Shown here one piece after another: positions 7,744 to 15,937 of a stretch of DNA of 38,091 nt (positions are counted from its first letter, which is position 1; each line of letters opens with the position of its first letter). Source of the stretch: Candidatus Goldiibacteriota bacterium (lineage in GTDB: Bacteria; Oederibacteriota; PGYV01; DSYL01); NCBI GenBank assembly GCA_018000835.1, contig JAGNJD010000023.1, positions 1 to 38,091 of the forward strand, read 5' to 3'. A model generated the notes under the pieces. That model did not search any database. It worked only from the letters and a program-made list of their open reading frames with translations, and had not been told where the DNA came from. The position numbers and the translations under genes were made by a program.

Positions 7744-9093
7744 TTAATAACTCTGTAAAGTCCAATATTTTTTCGTGATATTTTCCCATGGATTATTCAA
7801 ATAGAAATTTTCATTCACCAAGATTACGTAAATATCCATTTTTCTCTGCTTTATTTCTCCCGCCAGTTGCGGATTTATAAATCCTATGCCATCGGTAATA
7901 ATCAGCAATTTTTGAAATTTCTTTTCAATTGAATGCTGCAAAGCTTTGTCAAAATTCGTTGCATAATTTGTTTTAACTTTCCATTTCATCAGTTCTGCGA
8001 GTTTTATCTCTATTATTTCACCTGACAGGAGATAAACAGGGTCGCTTAAATACTCTTTTGCCGACAATACAAGTTTATAAACGAATGAAATGCAGTTATC
8101 CATTGAGCCGGAAACGTCAATGTATAAATTTACCTTTTTATACGTAGAAAAAAAATCATCAAGAACGTTTGGGAAGAAAAATGGATACTTTTTTTTGTAA
8201 AGCATCATAAATTCACGTCTTCCAAATGCAGGTAATATACCATATTTCGTAGACAGGCATCTATCATTGACTGTCTTATTTGCGTCATCTTCAAATGCAT
8301 TTTTTAATGCCTGTATTATCGTTTCGGCATCGTTTCTTTTTATTTCTTCGTCATCTTTTTTGATTTTACTGTGAACGAATTTATTATCATTAAAAGTATG
8401 GTCTCCTAGAAAAAAAACAGGTTGCATTAAATTCAATTTCAGAATGTCTCTTAATCCAATGAAAAGATTGTATAGCGACTTCTCTTTAAACCATGCTTCC
8501 ACGTACCATTTTGCAAGTCCTTCTTTGTCTTTTATTATTTCTTCGTTTTTAAATTTTTTCTTTTTTATCATCTCAATGATTTTACCCTGCTTATCACCAT
8601 TTTTAAATATGTCGTCAACGTCCTTAAAAGTAAAACAGGGAGATAACAAAAAGCAAAATACATTGTCCGTATCTTTATAAAATTCATTTAAAAAATGCCA
8701 TCCTTCTTTGAAATATTTTTTTAATATGATGCTGTTTATTCTTATATCAAATATGAGATTTATTGTCTCCGGTACAAAATGATAGAAAAGGCCTGCCTCC
8801 CTTAATAAATCGCCCTCAATTTTATGAAACAACTCGTGCAAAAAAACAAAAAAAAGTTGTTTCTCGTTTTTAATATTTTCCTTTAAAAAATCTTCGTTAA
8901 AATATATTGTATATCTTCCCGTATCCCGGTCTAACATAAGACATGCAGTAGATGCTACCGTTAAATTGTTTGTTAATCTTATTTTCCAGTTTTTCGTATA
9001 TTTATAAATATACGAATTTAAAAAATCGTTTTTTAAAATCAATAAATATTTATCCAGATAATTTTCTATGTCAAGTTCTGATTTTATCTCCAT
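7744..9093 (-). CDS. Putative metallopeptidase / vWA-domain protein (COG3864-like), MoxR partner
   Basis: A 449-residue protein. The open frame extends to a GTG at 9099, but ATG at 9093 sits 7 bp after GGAGG and is preferred. Counted from that GTG, the N-terminal half has a zinc-protease-like HELFH motif (88-92) followed by a helical INLIFDIRINSII segment, the pattern of the DUF2201 putative metallopeptidase domain. The C-terminal vWA-like domain has a full MIDAS set: Asp328, Ser330 and Ser332 in DVSGS, Thr381, and Asp403 in ITDG. Such proteins commonly pair with MoxR ATPases, as here, and are thought to act as adaptors of the ATPase. Whether it cleaves protein is unknown. It is the last gene of the three-gene operon. 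Confidence 0.85.
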   Translation of the reverse strand: MEIKSELDIENYLDKYLLILKNDFLNSYIYKYTKNWKIRLTNNLTVASTACLMLDRDTGRYTIYFNEDFLKENIKNEKQLFFVFLHELFHKIEGDLLREAGLFYHFVPETINLIFDIRINSIILKKYFKEGWHFLNEFYKDTDNVFCFLLSPCFTFKDVDDIFKNGDKQGKIIEMIKKKKFKNEEIIKDKEGLAKWYVEAWFKEKSLYNLFIGLRDILKLNLMQPVFFLGDHTFNDNKFVHSKIKKDDEEIKRNDAETIIQALKNAFEDDANKTVNDRCLSTKYGILPAFGRREFMMLYKKKYPFFFPNVLDDFFSTYKKVNLYIDVSGSMDNCISFVYKLVLSAKEYLSDPVYLLSGEIIEIKLAELMKWKVKTNYATNFDKALQHSIEKKFQKLLIITDGIGFINPQLAGEIKQRKMDIYVILVNENFYLNNPWENITKKYWTLQSY

Positions 9094-9109
9094 TATCACA
9101 CCTCCTTTT

Positions 9110-10225
9110 TTAAACGGGCTTCATAAGTAATAAATATTCATTTTTGCTTCCAAGTATTTCTTCTTTGAACTGGAAATGAGTATTGTCCGGAATATAAATT
9201 CCACCTGCCATACGCGTAACTATGTGTTCAAATACCGATACGTCTTCTATGATTTCCACATCATCCGGGATAAAAGCGGCTTTATACGACGGTTCAATGT
9301 AAAATGGTTTATCCAGGATTGCATTATGCGCTAAATCTTTACTCTGCTTTTTTAATTTTCTATATTCTTTTTGTGTTGGAACCTTTATTACTGCAATAAC
9401 TTCTTTTGAATTATCCGGCAGTAAATCAATCATTGTTCCATCATAGCATTGCCCTTTGTTGTCAAATTCTGACATCAAACAATTGTTTAACATGGTTAAA
9501 TTGTTAAAAACTTTTATTTTCCCGTTAATGTATGAGATGCCGCCATTATCATATCTTCCTTGGTCCGATACCTCCATATAATATATGTAATCCAGATATG
9601 GTATTTTATATCCTTTTACTTCTTTTGTTTTTTCAACCGAAAAAATAAAATGCTTATTGCATCCGTTTTCTTCGCCGATTAAATAATTTTTGTTATCTAA
9701 TACATAATTGAAATAATTTTCTTTCTCAATCTTTCTATATTCTATAAAAAAATTTGACATGTATGCTTCTTCATTTATTAAATGTGTCAGTTCTTTAAAT
9801 AAGATACTCTTATCTATTTTTCCCTTATAATTTGTACATTTTTTTATAAATAAGGTTAATACAGTTTCTTTTTGCATATCTATCTCGTTCATTAAAAATT
9901 CTACCAGTTGTTCTACTTTGTTATATGCAATAATGCCATCTATTGATTTTATGCCTTTGTCCGTTTTTAATGGAATTGGAGCATTTAGGCTGTTCATTGA
10001 ATTTTTGCTGCATTTGAAACGCCATGAACTATCTGAATACATATATGAATTTTTATATCTTTTTTCTTTTACCATATCCCTATACATAATTGAATCAGAG
10101 CACAGTATTTCGTCACTCCGTAGATTATATTTTACTATCCATCTTAAAGGAATGTCCGTTGAAACCTTTTCATAAACCGCAATCGAATTTTTATCGTATA
10201 TTTTTGTATATCCTTTTATTTTCAT
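9110..10225 (-). CDS. Unknown protein, middle gene of the MoxR-vWA operon
   Basis: A 371-residue protein that I do not recognise. It has no signal peptide or membrane segment. It looks mostly beta-strand with a charged helix near 285-300 (KEYRKLKKQSKDLAHNAI). It starts 4 bp after the MoxR gene stop, with AAAGGAG 8 bp upstream of ATG, and its stop lies 16 bp before the preferred vWA start, so it is co-translated with both partners. It is a candidate substrate, adaptor or effector of the MoxR-vWA machine. The tetranucleotide ACGT occurs once in it by hand count, against about 13 and 7 in the flanking genes, which suggests a different origin. Confidence 0.8.
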   Translation of the reverse strand: MKIKGYTKIYDKNSIAVYEKVSTDIPLRWIVKYNLRSDEILCSDSIMYRDMVKEKRYKNSYMYSDSSWRFKCSKNSMNSLNAPIPLKTDKGIKSIDGIIAYNKVEQLVEFLMNEIDMQKETVLTLFIKKCTNYKGKIDKSILFKELTHLINEEAYMSNFFIEYRKIEKENYFNYVLDNKNYLIGEENGCNKHFIFSVEKTKEVKGYKIPYLDYIYYMEVSDQGRYDNGGISYINGKIKVFNNLTMLNNCLMSEFDNKGQCYDGTMIDLLPDNSKEVIAVIKVPTQKEYRKLKKQSKDLAHNAILDKPFYIEPSYKAAFIPDDVEIIEDVSVFEHIVTRMAGGIYIPDNTHFQFKEEILGSKNEYLLLMKPV

Positions 10226-10229
10226 ATTT

Positions 10230-11651
10230 TTATCTCCTTTCCGAAAAATTTTTGTAAGTAATGATGCTTTTACGTAATTTTTCAGTTAATATCTGTCCTG
10301 TTTCAGGATTGCATAAATTTGTAAAAACAATTTTATAATCGCTGATGGCGTCCGGATTACTGTCAATTAAATCCTCCTGCATCATTTTTGTAACGTTATA
10401 TAATTCAGAAATCCCACATCCTATATTGGTAGAAATTTTGTAAACGTTTTTATATGCTTCAAACAAGCGTTCAACGTCATTTATTTCCAGATTTATTTCC
10501 CTGTTTGCAACCTTTTTTACGAGCGATCGTAACAGTTCCACTTTTAACGGCTTTTCCTCTATATATTCTTTACTTTTTACTTTTTCAATTATGCTCGTTA
10601 TCAGACTTTTTACCCATTCATAATTTTTTGCAACCAGGTCATCCGTAATAATTTCCATGTCCTCTATTTTTTTTACGTTGAAAATTTTATTTTTATCACC
10701 GCCGTCGTTTATGTAATCAAAAACAAATTCGTGAATTTTATTTATCCTTGAATTTGAAACTTCTACGTTGCATGCCTCAAATGGCAGTGAAAATTTCATG
10801 ACTTCAAGAATTTTTTCCCTGTATGTATAAAAATCAACGTTTTTAAAGTCATCGTCTGAATTTATGGAGGCAGAAATGTATGATAAAACGTTACGTTTCA
10901 TTGCATTTACTCTTCTGCCATCAAGGATTAATCCCTTATCAGACGCAACCTGGATAAATCTTATCAAATAATCGTCTGTTTTATTTTTAAACTCAACGGA
11001 GAATTGATTTACCCTGTGTCTGATTTTATTTATATGTTCATTAAAGGATTTTTTCTCTTCTTCTGATAAGCATCTCTCGTTATTGCAATCTAACGCAACT
11101 CCATCTTCACGAGTAACGTTGTTTAATATTTTTTTAACGTCGTCAGATTTCATTTCAATTACCTGAGGAATTTTTATAATAAACGCAAATCTGCCTGCAA
11201 GTGCTTCGTCAAGGGGATTTGCACCTGCATAAGTCGACGGATTCATTGCAGCAAAAACATATCTTAAACTCCGGGCTTTTATGCCCATCACTTTACGTTC
11301 TCTTATGACTTCCAGCCATTTATTTTGCATTTCAACTCTCGCCCTGGAGATTTCATCTATCAATATGAACTCTTTATTCCATATTGATAATTTTGTCGGG
11401 ACGTATTCTATTTCTCCTTTTGATATGGTATCCGGGTTTGGGAAACCAATCAAATCTTCAAAAAGTGCCTTTGATGCATCATAGGAAAAAAAATTTAAAT
11501 TTAACGCCTCTGCGAGTTTCCTGCATAATAAAGTTTTTGCAGTCCCGTGATTTCCTATGAATAAAACAGGGTCTCCGGTAGCAAGGCCTGCTATTACTGC
11601 ATTCTCTATTGACTGCGGTATTCCATATATTCCCATTTTTTCGAACCACAT
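10230..11651 (-). CDS. MoxR-family AAA+ ATPase
   Basis: A 473-residue protein. Walker A is GNHGTAKT (33-40), Walker B FILIDE (95-100), sensor 1 Asn lies in FAAMNPS (133-139) and the arginine-finger-like residue in LAGRF (151-155). This order and the DEALAGRF string mark the MoxR/RavA group. The C-terminal half (from about 220) is helical and not recognisable. MoxR ATPases use ATP to remodel proteins together with a vWA partner, which is the third gene here. The first gene of its operon, it has GGAGG 10 bp before ATG. Confidence 0.92.
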   Translation of the reverse strand: MWFEKMGIYGIPQSIENAVIAGLATGDPVLFIGNHGTAKTLLCRKLAEALNLNFFSYDASKALFEDLIGFPNPDTISKGEIEYVPTKLSIWNKEFILIDEISRARVEMQNKWLEVIRERKVMGIKARSLRYVFAAMNPSTYAGANPLDEALAGRFAFIIKIPQVIEMKSDDVKKILNNVTREDGVALDCNNERCLSEEEKKSFNEHINKIRHRVNQFSVEFKNKTDDYLIRFIQVASDKGLILDGRRVNAMKRNVLSYISASINSDDDFKNVDFYTYREKILEVMKFSLPFEACNVEVSNSRINKIHEFVFDYINDGGDKNKIFNVKKIEDMEIITDDLVAKNYEWVKSLITSIIEKVKSKEYIEEKPLKVELLRSLVKKVANREINLEINDVERLFEAYKNVYKISTNIGCGISELYNVTKMMQEDLIDSNPDAISDYKIVFTNLCNPETGQILTEKLRKSIITYKNFSERR

Positions 11652-11674
11652 AATGATGTAACCTCCTTTTTTTG

Positions 11675-11680
11675 ATTATA
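11675..11680 (-). promoter_or_regulatory. Probable -10 box of the MoxR operon
   Basis: TATAAT on the minus strand is 23 bp upstream of the MoxR start codon. The best -35 candidate (TTCATC, 18 bp away) is poor, which would fit a promoter that needs an activator. Confidence 0.4.
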
Positions 11681-11737
11681 AAAGCAATTTATATGCCTGA
11701 TGAAAATCATTAAAAACGTTGCATATTTCTTCATGCA

Positions 11738-11775
11738 GATATCAATTTTTGATTATTCCGTCAAAAATTGATATC
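11738..11775. promoter_or_regulatory. Perfect 15-bp inverted repeat upstream of the MoxR operon
   Basis: Arms GATATCAATTTTTGA (11738-11752) and TCAAAAATTGATATC (11761-11775) are exact complements around 8 bp. No T-run follows on either strand, so a terminator is unlikely. It lies about 60 bp upstream of the -10 box and could be a regulator site. The interval 11652-11928 has no gene otherwise. Confidence 0.6.
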
Positions 11776-11928
11776 CATGTCGTCCCCGGGTGTTTTGCCT
11801 TTTGTAGATGTAGTTTATTACAAATGACAGGCGTTAGATATAGTCAGAGAGAAAAAGAGAACCGCAGCAAATACCCATGCGGAAAAGTTAAGAGTAAAAA
11901 ATAAAAAGTTGACAAAAAAACAAAAACA

Positions 11929-12561
11929 TCATTTTACATTTACATAACGTCTTGCACTCAGATAATGTTTTTTCCAGAAGTTGTCATGGATAGATGAAAT
12001 TTTTACGACATCACCTTTTTTAGGAGCGTGAATAAATTTACCATTTCCAAGATATATGCCGACATGTCCCGGTTTACCTGTTTTATAATATTCTGCAATG
12101 ACGTTTCTTAAATCACCTAATATGGGAATGTCTTTATCATACACTTCGAAAAAAACCAGGTCACCCATTTTTAACTCATATTGTTCTATTGGTAAGCCTT
12201 CCTGAAACTGCATGTAAGAAAGTCGTGGTATTTCAATGCTGTTTTTTTGATATACGTAAAAAACAAAACCGGAACAATCAAAACCGGTATCAGGACTTAT
12301 ACCGCCGGTAACATAAGGGACTCCAAGCAATTTTTTTGCATCAGTTGATATCTTTTCTCTTATTTTTTCACCCTGTGTTGATGTAATCTTATCTTCCTGA
12401 TTTATTAATATCCAGTCATCATTTAAATCGTCACGGTCTGTATATTTGTTTATCGCTTCTATCTCTATATAATCATCTCTGTCCGGGGTAACATCGGCAT
12501 AATTATCATCTGCCATAATGAACGTGCAACACAACGTAAAAAGCAGCATAAATATTTTCAT
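11929..12561 (-). CDS. NlpC/P60 family cell-wall peptidase
   Basis: A 210-residue protein with a short signal peptide (residues 1-17, MKIFMLLFTLCCTFIMA). The C-terminal NlpC/P60 domain (about 70-205) has catalytic Cys96 in FDCSGFV, His166 in GHVGIYLG and third residue His178 in FIHAP. The family cleaves peptide cross-links of peptidoglycan, typically D-gamma-glutamyl-diaminopimelate bonds. Residues 20-65 are acidic and have no recognisable SH3 fold. It appears to be a single-gene unit. AGGGGGT lies 7 bp before ATG. Its cellular role (growth, division or lysis) cannot be read from the sequence. Confidence 0.9.
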   Translation of the reverse strand: MKIFMLLFTLCCTFIMADDNYADVTPDRDDYIEIEAINKYTDRDDLNDDWILINQEDKITSTQGEKIREKISTDAKKLLGVPYVTGGISPDTGFDCSGFVFYVYQKNSIEIPRLSYMQFQEGLPIEQYELKMGDLVFFEVYDKDIPILGDLRNVIAEYYKTGKPGHVGIYLGNGKFIHAPKKGDVVKISSIHDNFWKKHYLSARRYVNVK

Positions 12562-12846
12562 TTTGTATACCCCCTATTTATATGGCGATAACTACATAAC
12601 AACACTAATGATATTTTTCAATTCTGATGTCAATGCTAATTTTATTGATTTCCATTTAAACAGATTTCATTGATTAATTAAAAAAGCGGACCGTCGTGTA
12701 AAAGTCACATAACTACACATTAATAAAAATATCTGCTTATTACACTTTTTTTAACCTCCTGTCCCCATTCTTTTAATTATATTAAATATTAACTGTCTTT
12801 TTTCTATTTCAAGTCGCCCAAAAGGACTTTTGCAAAATGGGCATTT

Positions 12847-12966
12847 TCATGTATGTTTATCTGCACAAATAAAACAAATTCCTGCTCCACAGTTTTTACA
12901 TACGTAAGTGCTATTTTCATTCATACAAAATTTACAAATAGGATAATGATAATTTTGGCCTGACAT
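12847..12966 (-). CDS. 39-residue zinc-finger protein (B-box or treble-clef-like)
   Basis: A short gene whose 39-residue product has three Cys pairs: CKFC (11-14), CKNC (23-26) and CFIC (31-34), with His7 and His37 as further possible ligands. The spacing C-x2-C-x8-C-x2-C-x4-C-x2-C-x2-H resembles cross-brace fingers such as B-boxes and should bind zinc. AGAAGG lies 6 bp before ATG (12973-12978), which supports translation. It has no signal peptide or other domain, and lies 285 bp upstream of the NlpC/P60 gene on the same strand. Function is unknown. The dense Cys spacing and ribosome site make chance unlikely, but length limits certainty. Confidence 0.6.
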   Translation of the reverse strand: MSGQNYHYPICKFCMNENSTYVCKNCGAGICFICADKHT

Positions 12967-13346
12967 TTTTTACCTTCTTTTAAACAAAAACAATTCCGGG
13001 ATAAACGTTGATTTTACGTATATGTTTTTTGCCCGTGCAAAATTTATACGCTGGTGTGGGTGAAGTAATAACGTGACGACATATATACACCTGCCATTAA
13101 GGCAATCAAACGTCTCCCCATAATGTATGATTACACCGGTCGCTCACATCTCCACCACATCTCTATGGCCTATTACAGGCCCATTTCAAAGAGCCAATGG
13201 GTTATATATAGCAATATTTATTCCAAAAGTCAAATTTTGCAGGAACAAAAAATATTAAAAAAAATAAAGGGGGTATTTAAATTAAAAGTGAATTCCTGTC
13301 AAATTTTGACGTCAAAAATTGACAATTGACAGTTAGCGGGTATATC
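12967..13346. other. Gene-free stretch with a short repeated TCAAATTTT motif
   Basis: I see no gene. Two imperfectly matched blocks, GTCAAATTTTGAC (13298-13310) and GTCAAAAATTGAC (13311-13323), lie side by side and form a quasi-palindrome. A related AGTCAAATTTTGC is at about 13229. They could be a regulator site or the edge of the repeat array that follows. Confidence 0.4.
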
Positions 13347-13980
13347 ATAAAGGGGGATAAAAAATATTTCCCCTCTTTGAAAAAGAAGGGTCAGGGGAGA
13401 TTTATTCCAACAATTTCCCTTCTTTGGAAAAGAGGGGTTAGGGGAGATTTTTATTCTTTCAGTAATTTCCCCTCTTTGGAAAAGAGGGGCCAGGGGAGAT
13501 TTATTCCATCAATTTCCCCTCTTTGGAAAAGAGGGGTTAGGGGAGATTTTTATTCTTTCAGTAATTTCCCCTCTTTGGAAAAGAGGGGCCAGGGGAGATT
13601 TATTCCATCAATTTCCCCTCTTTGAAAAAGAGGGGCCAGGGGAGATTTATTCCATCAATTTCCCCTCTTTGGAAAAGAGGGGCCAGGGGAGATTTTATCC
13701 TTTCAAATCCCCCTTCATCCCCTTTTACAAAGGGGGACAAGAATATGAAGACAAATCCCCCTCTTTCCCCCTTTTTCAAAGGGGGATAAAAAATATTTCC
13801 CCTCTTTGGAAAAGAGGGGTTAGGGGAGATTTTATCCTTTCAAATCCCCCTCTTTCCCCCTTTTTCAAAGGGGGATGATAAGAAAAGGAAATTCCCCTCT
13901 TTGGAAAAGAGGGGTCAGGGGAGATTTTATGTAATTAAATCCCCCTTCGTTCCACTTTTCAATAGGGGGAAAATAAAAAG
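13347..13980. repeat. Large array of C/G-run palindromic repeats
   Basis: About ten units of CCCCTCTTTGGAAAAGAGGGG with a CCAGGGGAGATTTAT or TTAGGGGAGATTTTTAT tail run in direct orientation. Six are nearly tandem at about 48-bp steps between 13367 and 13700. CCCCC...CAAAGGGGG units are mixed in at about 13707-13785 and 13845-13880. Each unit can form a hairpin. Open frames across it give a repetitive PSLEKRGQGRF peptide and are not genes. Confidence 0.85.
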
Positions 13981-14042
13981 GGAAAATTTGATGTAATTAA
14001 AAATACCGCCGGTTAAAGCCTGCGTCTGCAAAGGCAAACTAC

Positions 14043-14104
14043 AATAGGCAGGAATTACTTTCCATTAAAACAAAAATCGGATTCCCGATTTCCTGGGAAT
14101 GACA
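14043..14104. repeat. Short dispersed repeat pieces before the orphan gene
   Basis: GGCAGGAATTACTTTCC and a small palindrome (ATCGGATTCCCGATTT) followed by GGGAATGACAAA recur here and at about 211-225 and 1370-1412. They lie directly beyond the stop codon of the next gene. Confidence 0.5.
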
Positions 14105-14106
14105 AA

Positions 14107-15291
14107 TTAAAAAAATTCCTCAAATTTTTTTAAAAATAATTCATATTCGCATCTTTGTTCTGTTTGCAAATAAAACAACCCATCTATTGCCATTTCATCT
14201 TTTTTTAAATTTTCCAATAATAGATTTAAAACCTCTTTCTGCCCAATTCTTGCAATTCTCGACATATCATTTATGCCTTTATTATTGTGCAATTCCGGCG
14301 ATAATTTCCTGCCAATGAATTCAAAAGCTTCGGGATTAATGCCGGTTGCGTTTAGTTCTCTTAAAACATAAAGAATTATCTTTGCCGCAATAGTTTCTGC
14401 AATACCTGTAATTTTTAATTTTTTATGCGTTAAATCTTCATATAGTATCCTGATATCATTGTTATCTTTGGCTTTTAACATATTTTCTTTTATTTGAATA
14501 ATTTTATTTTTTATGTCTAATACCCCCATACCAAAAGGTTGTTTATAGCGGGTATAATAGATATTCCTTTCTTGTAACATTTTTATAATTTCCTCGTCGC
14601 TGATATCCTGCATCTTTTTATAATCCATCAATTCTGGTATTTTGCCTGGTATTCCATTTCCATATCCGTTCATACCCCAAATTTTTTTCCATCCATCTTT
14701 ATCTAAAAAACCATTCTGGTCATAAAGTGCACAAATCAATAATTTCAATAATTGATTATTTGTTTCATCCTTTAATATGTCAGAATTAAGACCTAATGGC
14801 TCATAAAAAGTTTTTTTACTTGATGGTATTTTTTCATTATTAAACACGTCGATTAAATAATCTGCTGCCCATTGAAATGCCTTTTTGTAAACGTCGTAAT
14901 TTATTTTATATGTTTGTTCCTGAGGTGTTTTATTTTCACTATGATTTTTGTAATTAAATAATTTTTTATTAAAATTTATTATTGGCACTGCTTTTTTGAT
15001 ACAGGGGCATTCAATATTATTTTCCAAATATTCTACATATCCCGGATCTTTTGAAAAATTTACATAAGTTTTTGCCAGTTCATCTTTAAGTTCTTTAACA
15101 CTATCGCCACACCATTTTGTAAATGATGAACTAATATACGGTTCCCTTAAAAACCCACATTCTTTTATGTGAATTTTGTAACCTTTTATATTTGAAGATG
15201 CTATTGGTGGACGTTTTACTGGGAAATTTAAAACATACTTTTTTTCATCGTTTAAAAATTCTTCGTCATTTTTAGGATAACTAATTGACAT
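14107..15291 (-). CDS. Unknown protein with a possible helix-hairpin-helix motif, directly downstream of the CRISPR array
   Basis: A 394-residue protein that I cannot assign. Residues about 292-312 (LKITGIAETIAAKIILYVLR) resemble a helix-hairpin-helix of the kind found in base-excision glycosylases and other DNA-binding proteins. The rest is soluble and helical, with Cys at 45, 61, 95 and 97. It has no signal peptide. A modest AAGG site precedes ATG at 15291. The CRISPR array ends 35 bp upstream and is read in the same direction, so array transcripts could run into this gene. No Cas motif (Cas1, Cas2, Cas6, HD or GGDD) is seen. ACGT occurs three times by hand count, fewer than in most neighbours, so transfer is possible. 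Confidence 0.7.
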   Translation of the reverse strand: MSISYPKNDEEFLNDEKKYVLNFPVKRPPIASSNIKGYKIHIKECGFLREPYISSSFTKWCGDSVKELKDELAKTYVNFSKDPGYVEYLENNIECPCIKKAVPIINFNKKLFNYKNHSENKTPQEQTYKINYDVYKKAFQWAADYLIDVFNNEKIPSSKKTFYEPLGLNSDILKDETNNQLLKLLICALYDQNGFLDKDGWKKIWGMNGYGNGIPGKIPELMDYKKMQDISDEEIIKMLQERNIYYTRYKQPFGMGVLDIKNKIIQIKENMLKAKDNNDIRILYEDLTHKKLKITGIAETIAAKIILYVLRELNATGINPEAFEFIGRKLSPELHNNKGINDMSRIARIGQKEVLNLLLENLKKDEMAIDGLFYLQTEQRCEYELFLKKFEEFF

Positions 15292-15326
15292 ATTTATACC
15301 TTATGTTTTTAATTTATATTAATTAC

Positions 15327-15937
15327 TTTTTTACACGTTTTGTGAATGCGTCAGCATTCACTACGAAATTCAACGTCTTTCCGTCTTATCGTGTGTTCTA
15401 TCATCAGGGCACTTATTCTGACGAAAAAGACAAAGAGATGTATCGTGCTTGGGCACATGAAGTGTCTCAATCCCTTTTCATCAGGGCACTTATTCTGTCT
15501 GTTGCCTTTTACAGAACTGCTGGTTGCACTCTTCTAATACCAATCCCTTTTACACGTTTTGTGAATGCGTCAGCATTCACTACGAAATTCAATGTCTTTC
15601 CGTCCTATCGTGCGTTTTATCATCAGGGCACTTATTCTGACAAGGTGATAAATATGGCTGATTATGTATTTAATGCGGTAGCGTCTCAATCCCTTTTACA
15701 CGTTTTGTGAATGCGTTAGTATTCACTACGAAATTCAATGTCTTTCCGTCCTATCGTGCGTTTTATCATCAGGGCACTTATTCTGACCAGGGAAGTGTAA
15801 TCACGGATGTTTATATTGCTATATGCGGTCTCAATCCCTTTTCATCAGGGCACTTATTCTGACTTGATATAAAAATAACGTGGACAAATTTGGAGGATTA
15901 CGTCTCAATCCCTTTTCATCAGGGCACTTATTCTGAC
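15327..15937 (-). CRISPR. CRISPR array, six repeats and five spacers, three repeats with a 69-bp insert
   Basis: Short 36-bp repeats (plus-strand start GTCTCAATCCC, end TTATTCTGAC) lie at 15464-15499, 15828-15863 and 15902-15937. Long repeats with an extra 69 bp after CCCTTTT lie at 15327-15422 (5' truncated), 15537-15641 and 15683-15787. Spacers of 41, 37, 41, 40 and 38 bp are all different. The array reads on the minus strand: there the repeat ends in ATTGAGAC, the usual crRNA handle type, the leader is on the right and the most degenerate repeat is on the left. No cas genes are in the window. Plus-strand open frames here are artefacts of the repeat. Confidence 0.92.

Noticed and set aside
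12562..12846. AGGAGG-like site near 12760 on the minus strand
   Set aside because: The only start that follows within range opens frames of under 20 codons with no recognisable features.
13326..13878. Open frames giving repeated PSLEKRGQGRF peptides
   Set aside because: They are translations of the C/G-run repeats. They have no ribosome site and the repeat also occurs in other frames elsewhere.
13347..13980. C/G-run array as a possible second CRISPR
   Set aside because: Units are palindromic throughout, spacing is irregular, the sequences between units are themselves repeated, and no leader is seen.
15285..15710. Plus-strand open frame of 141 codons with repeated FVNASAFTTKFNVFPSYR peptide
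   Set aside because: It lies wholly in the CRISPR array; the repeated peptide is just the translated long repeat, and it is antisense to the array transcript.
15864..15901. Spacer next to the leader sharing ACGTGGACAAA with 29047-29057 inside a GH74 gene
   Set aside because: Only 11 bases match, which is expected by chance, so it is not evidence of self-targeting.
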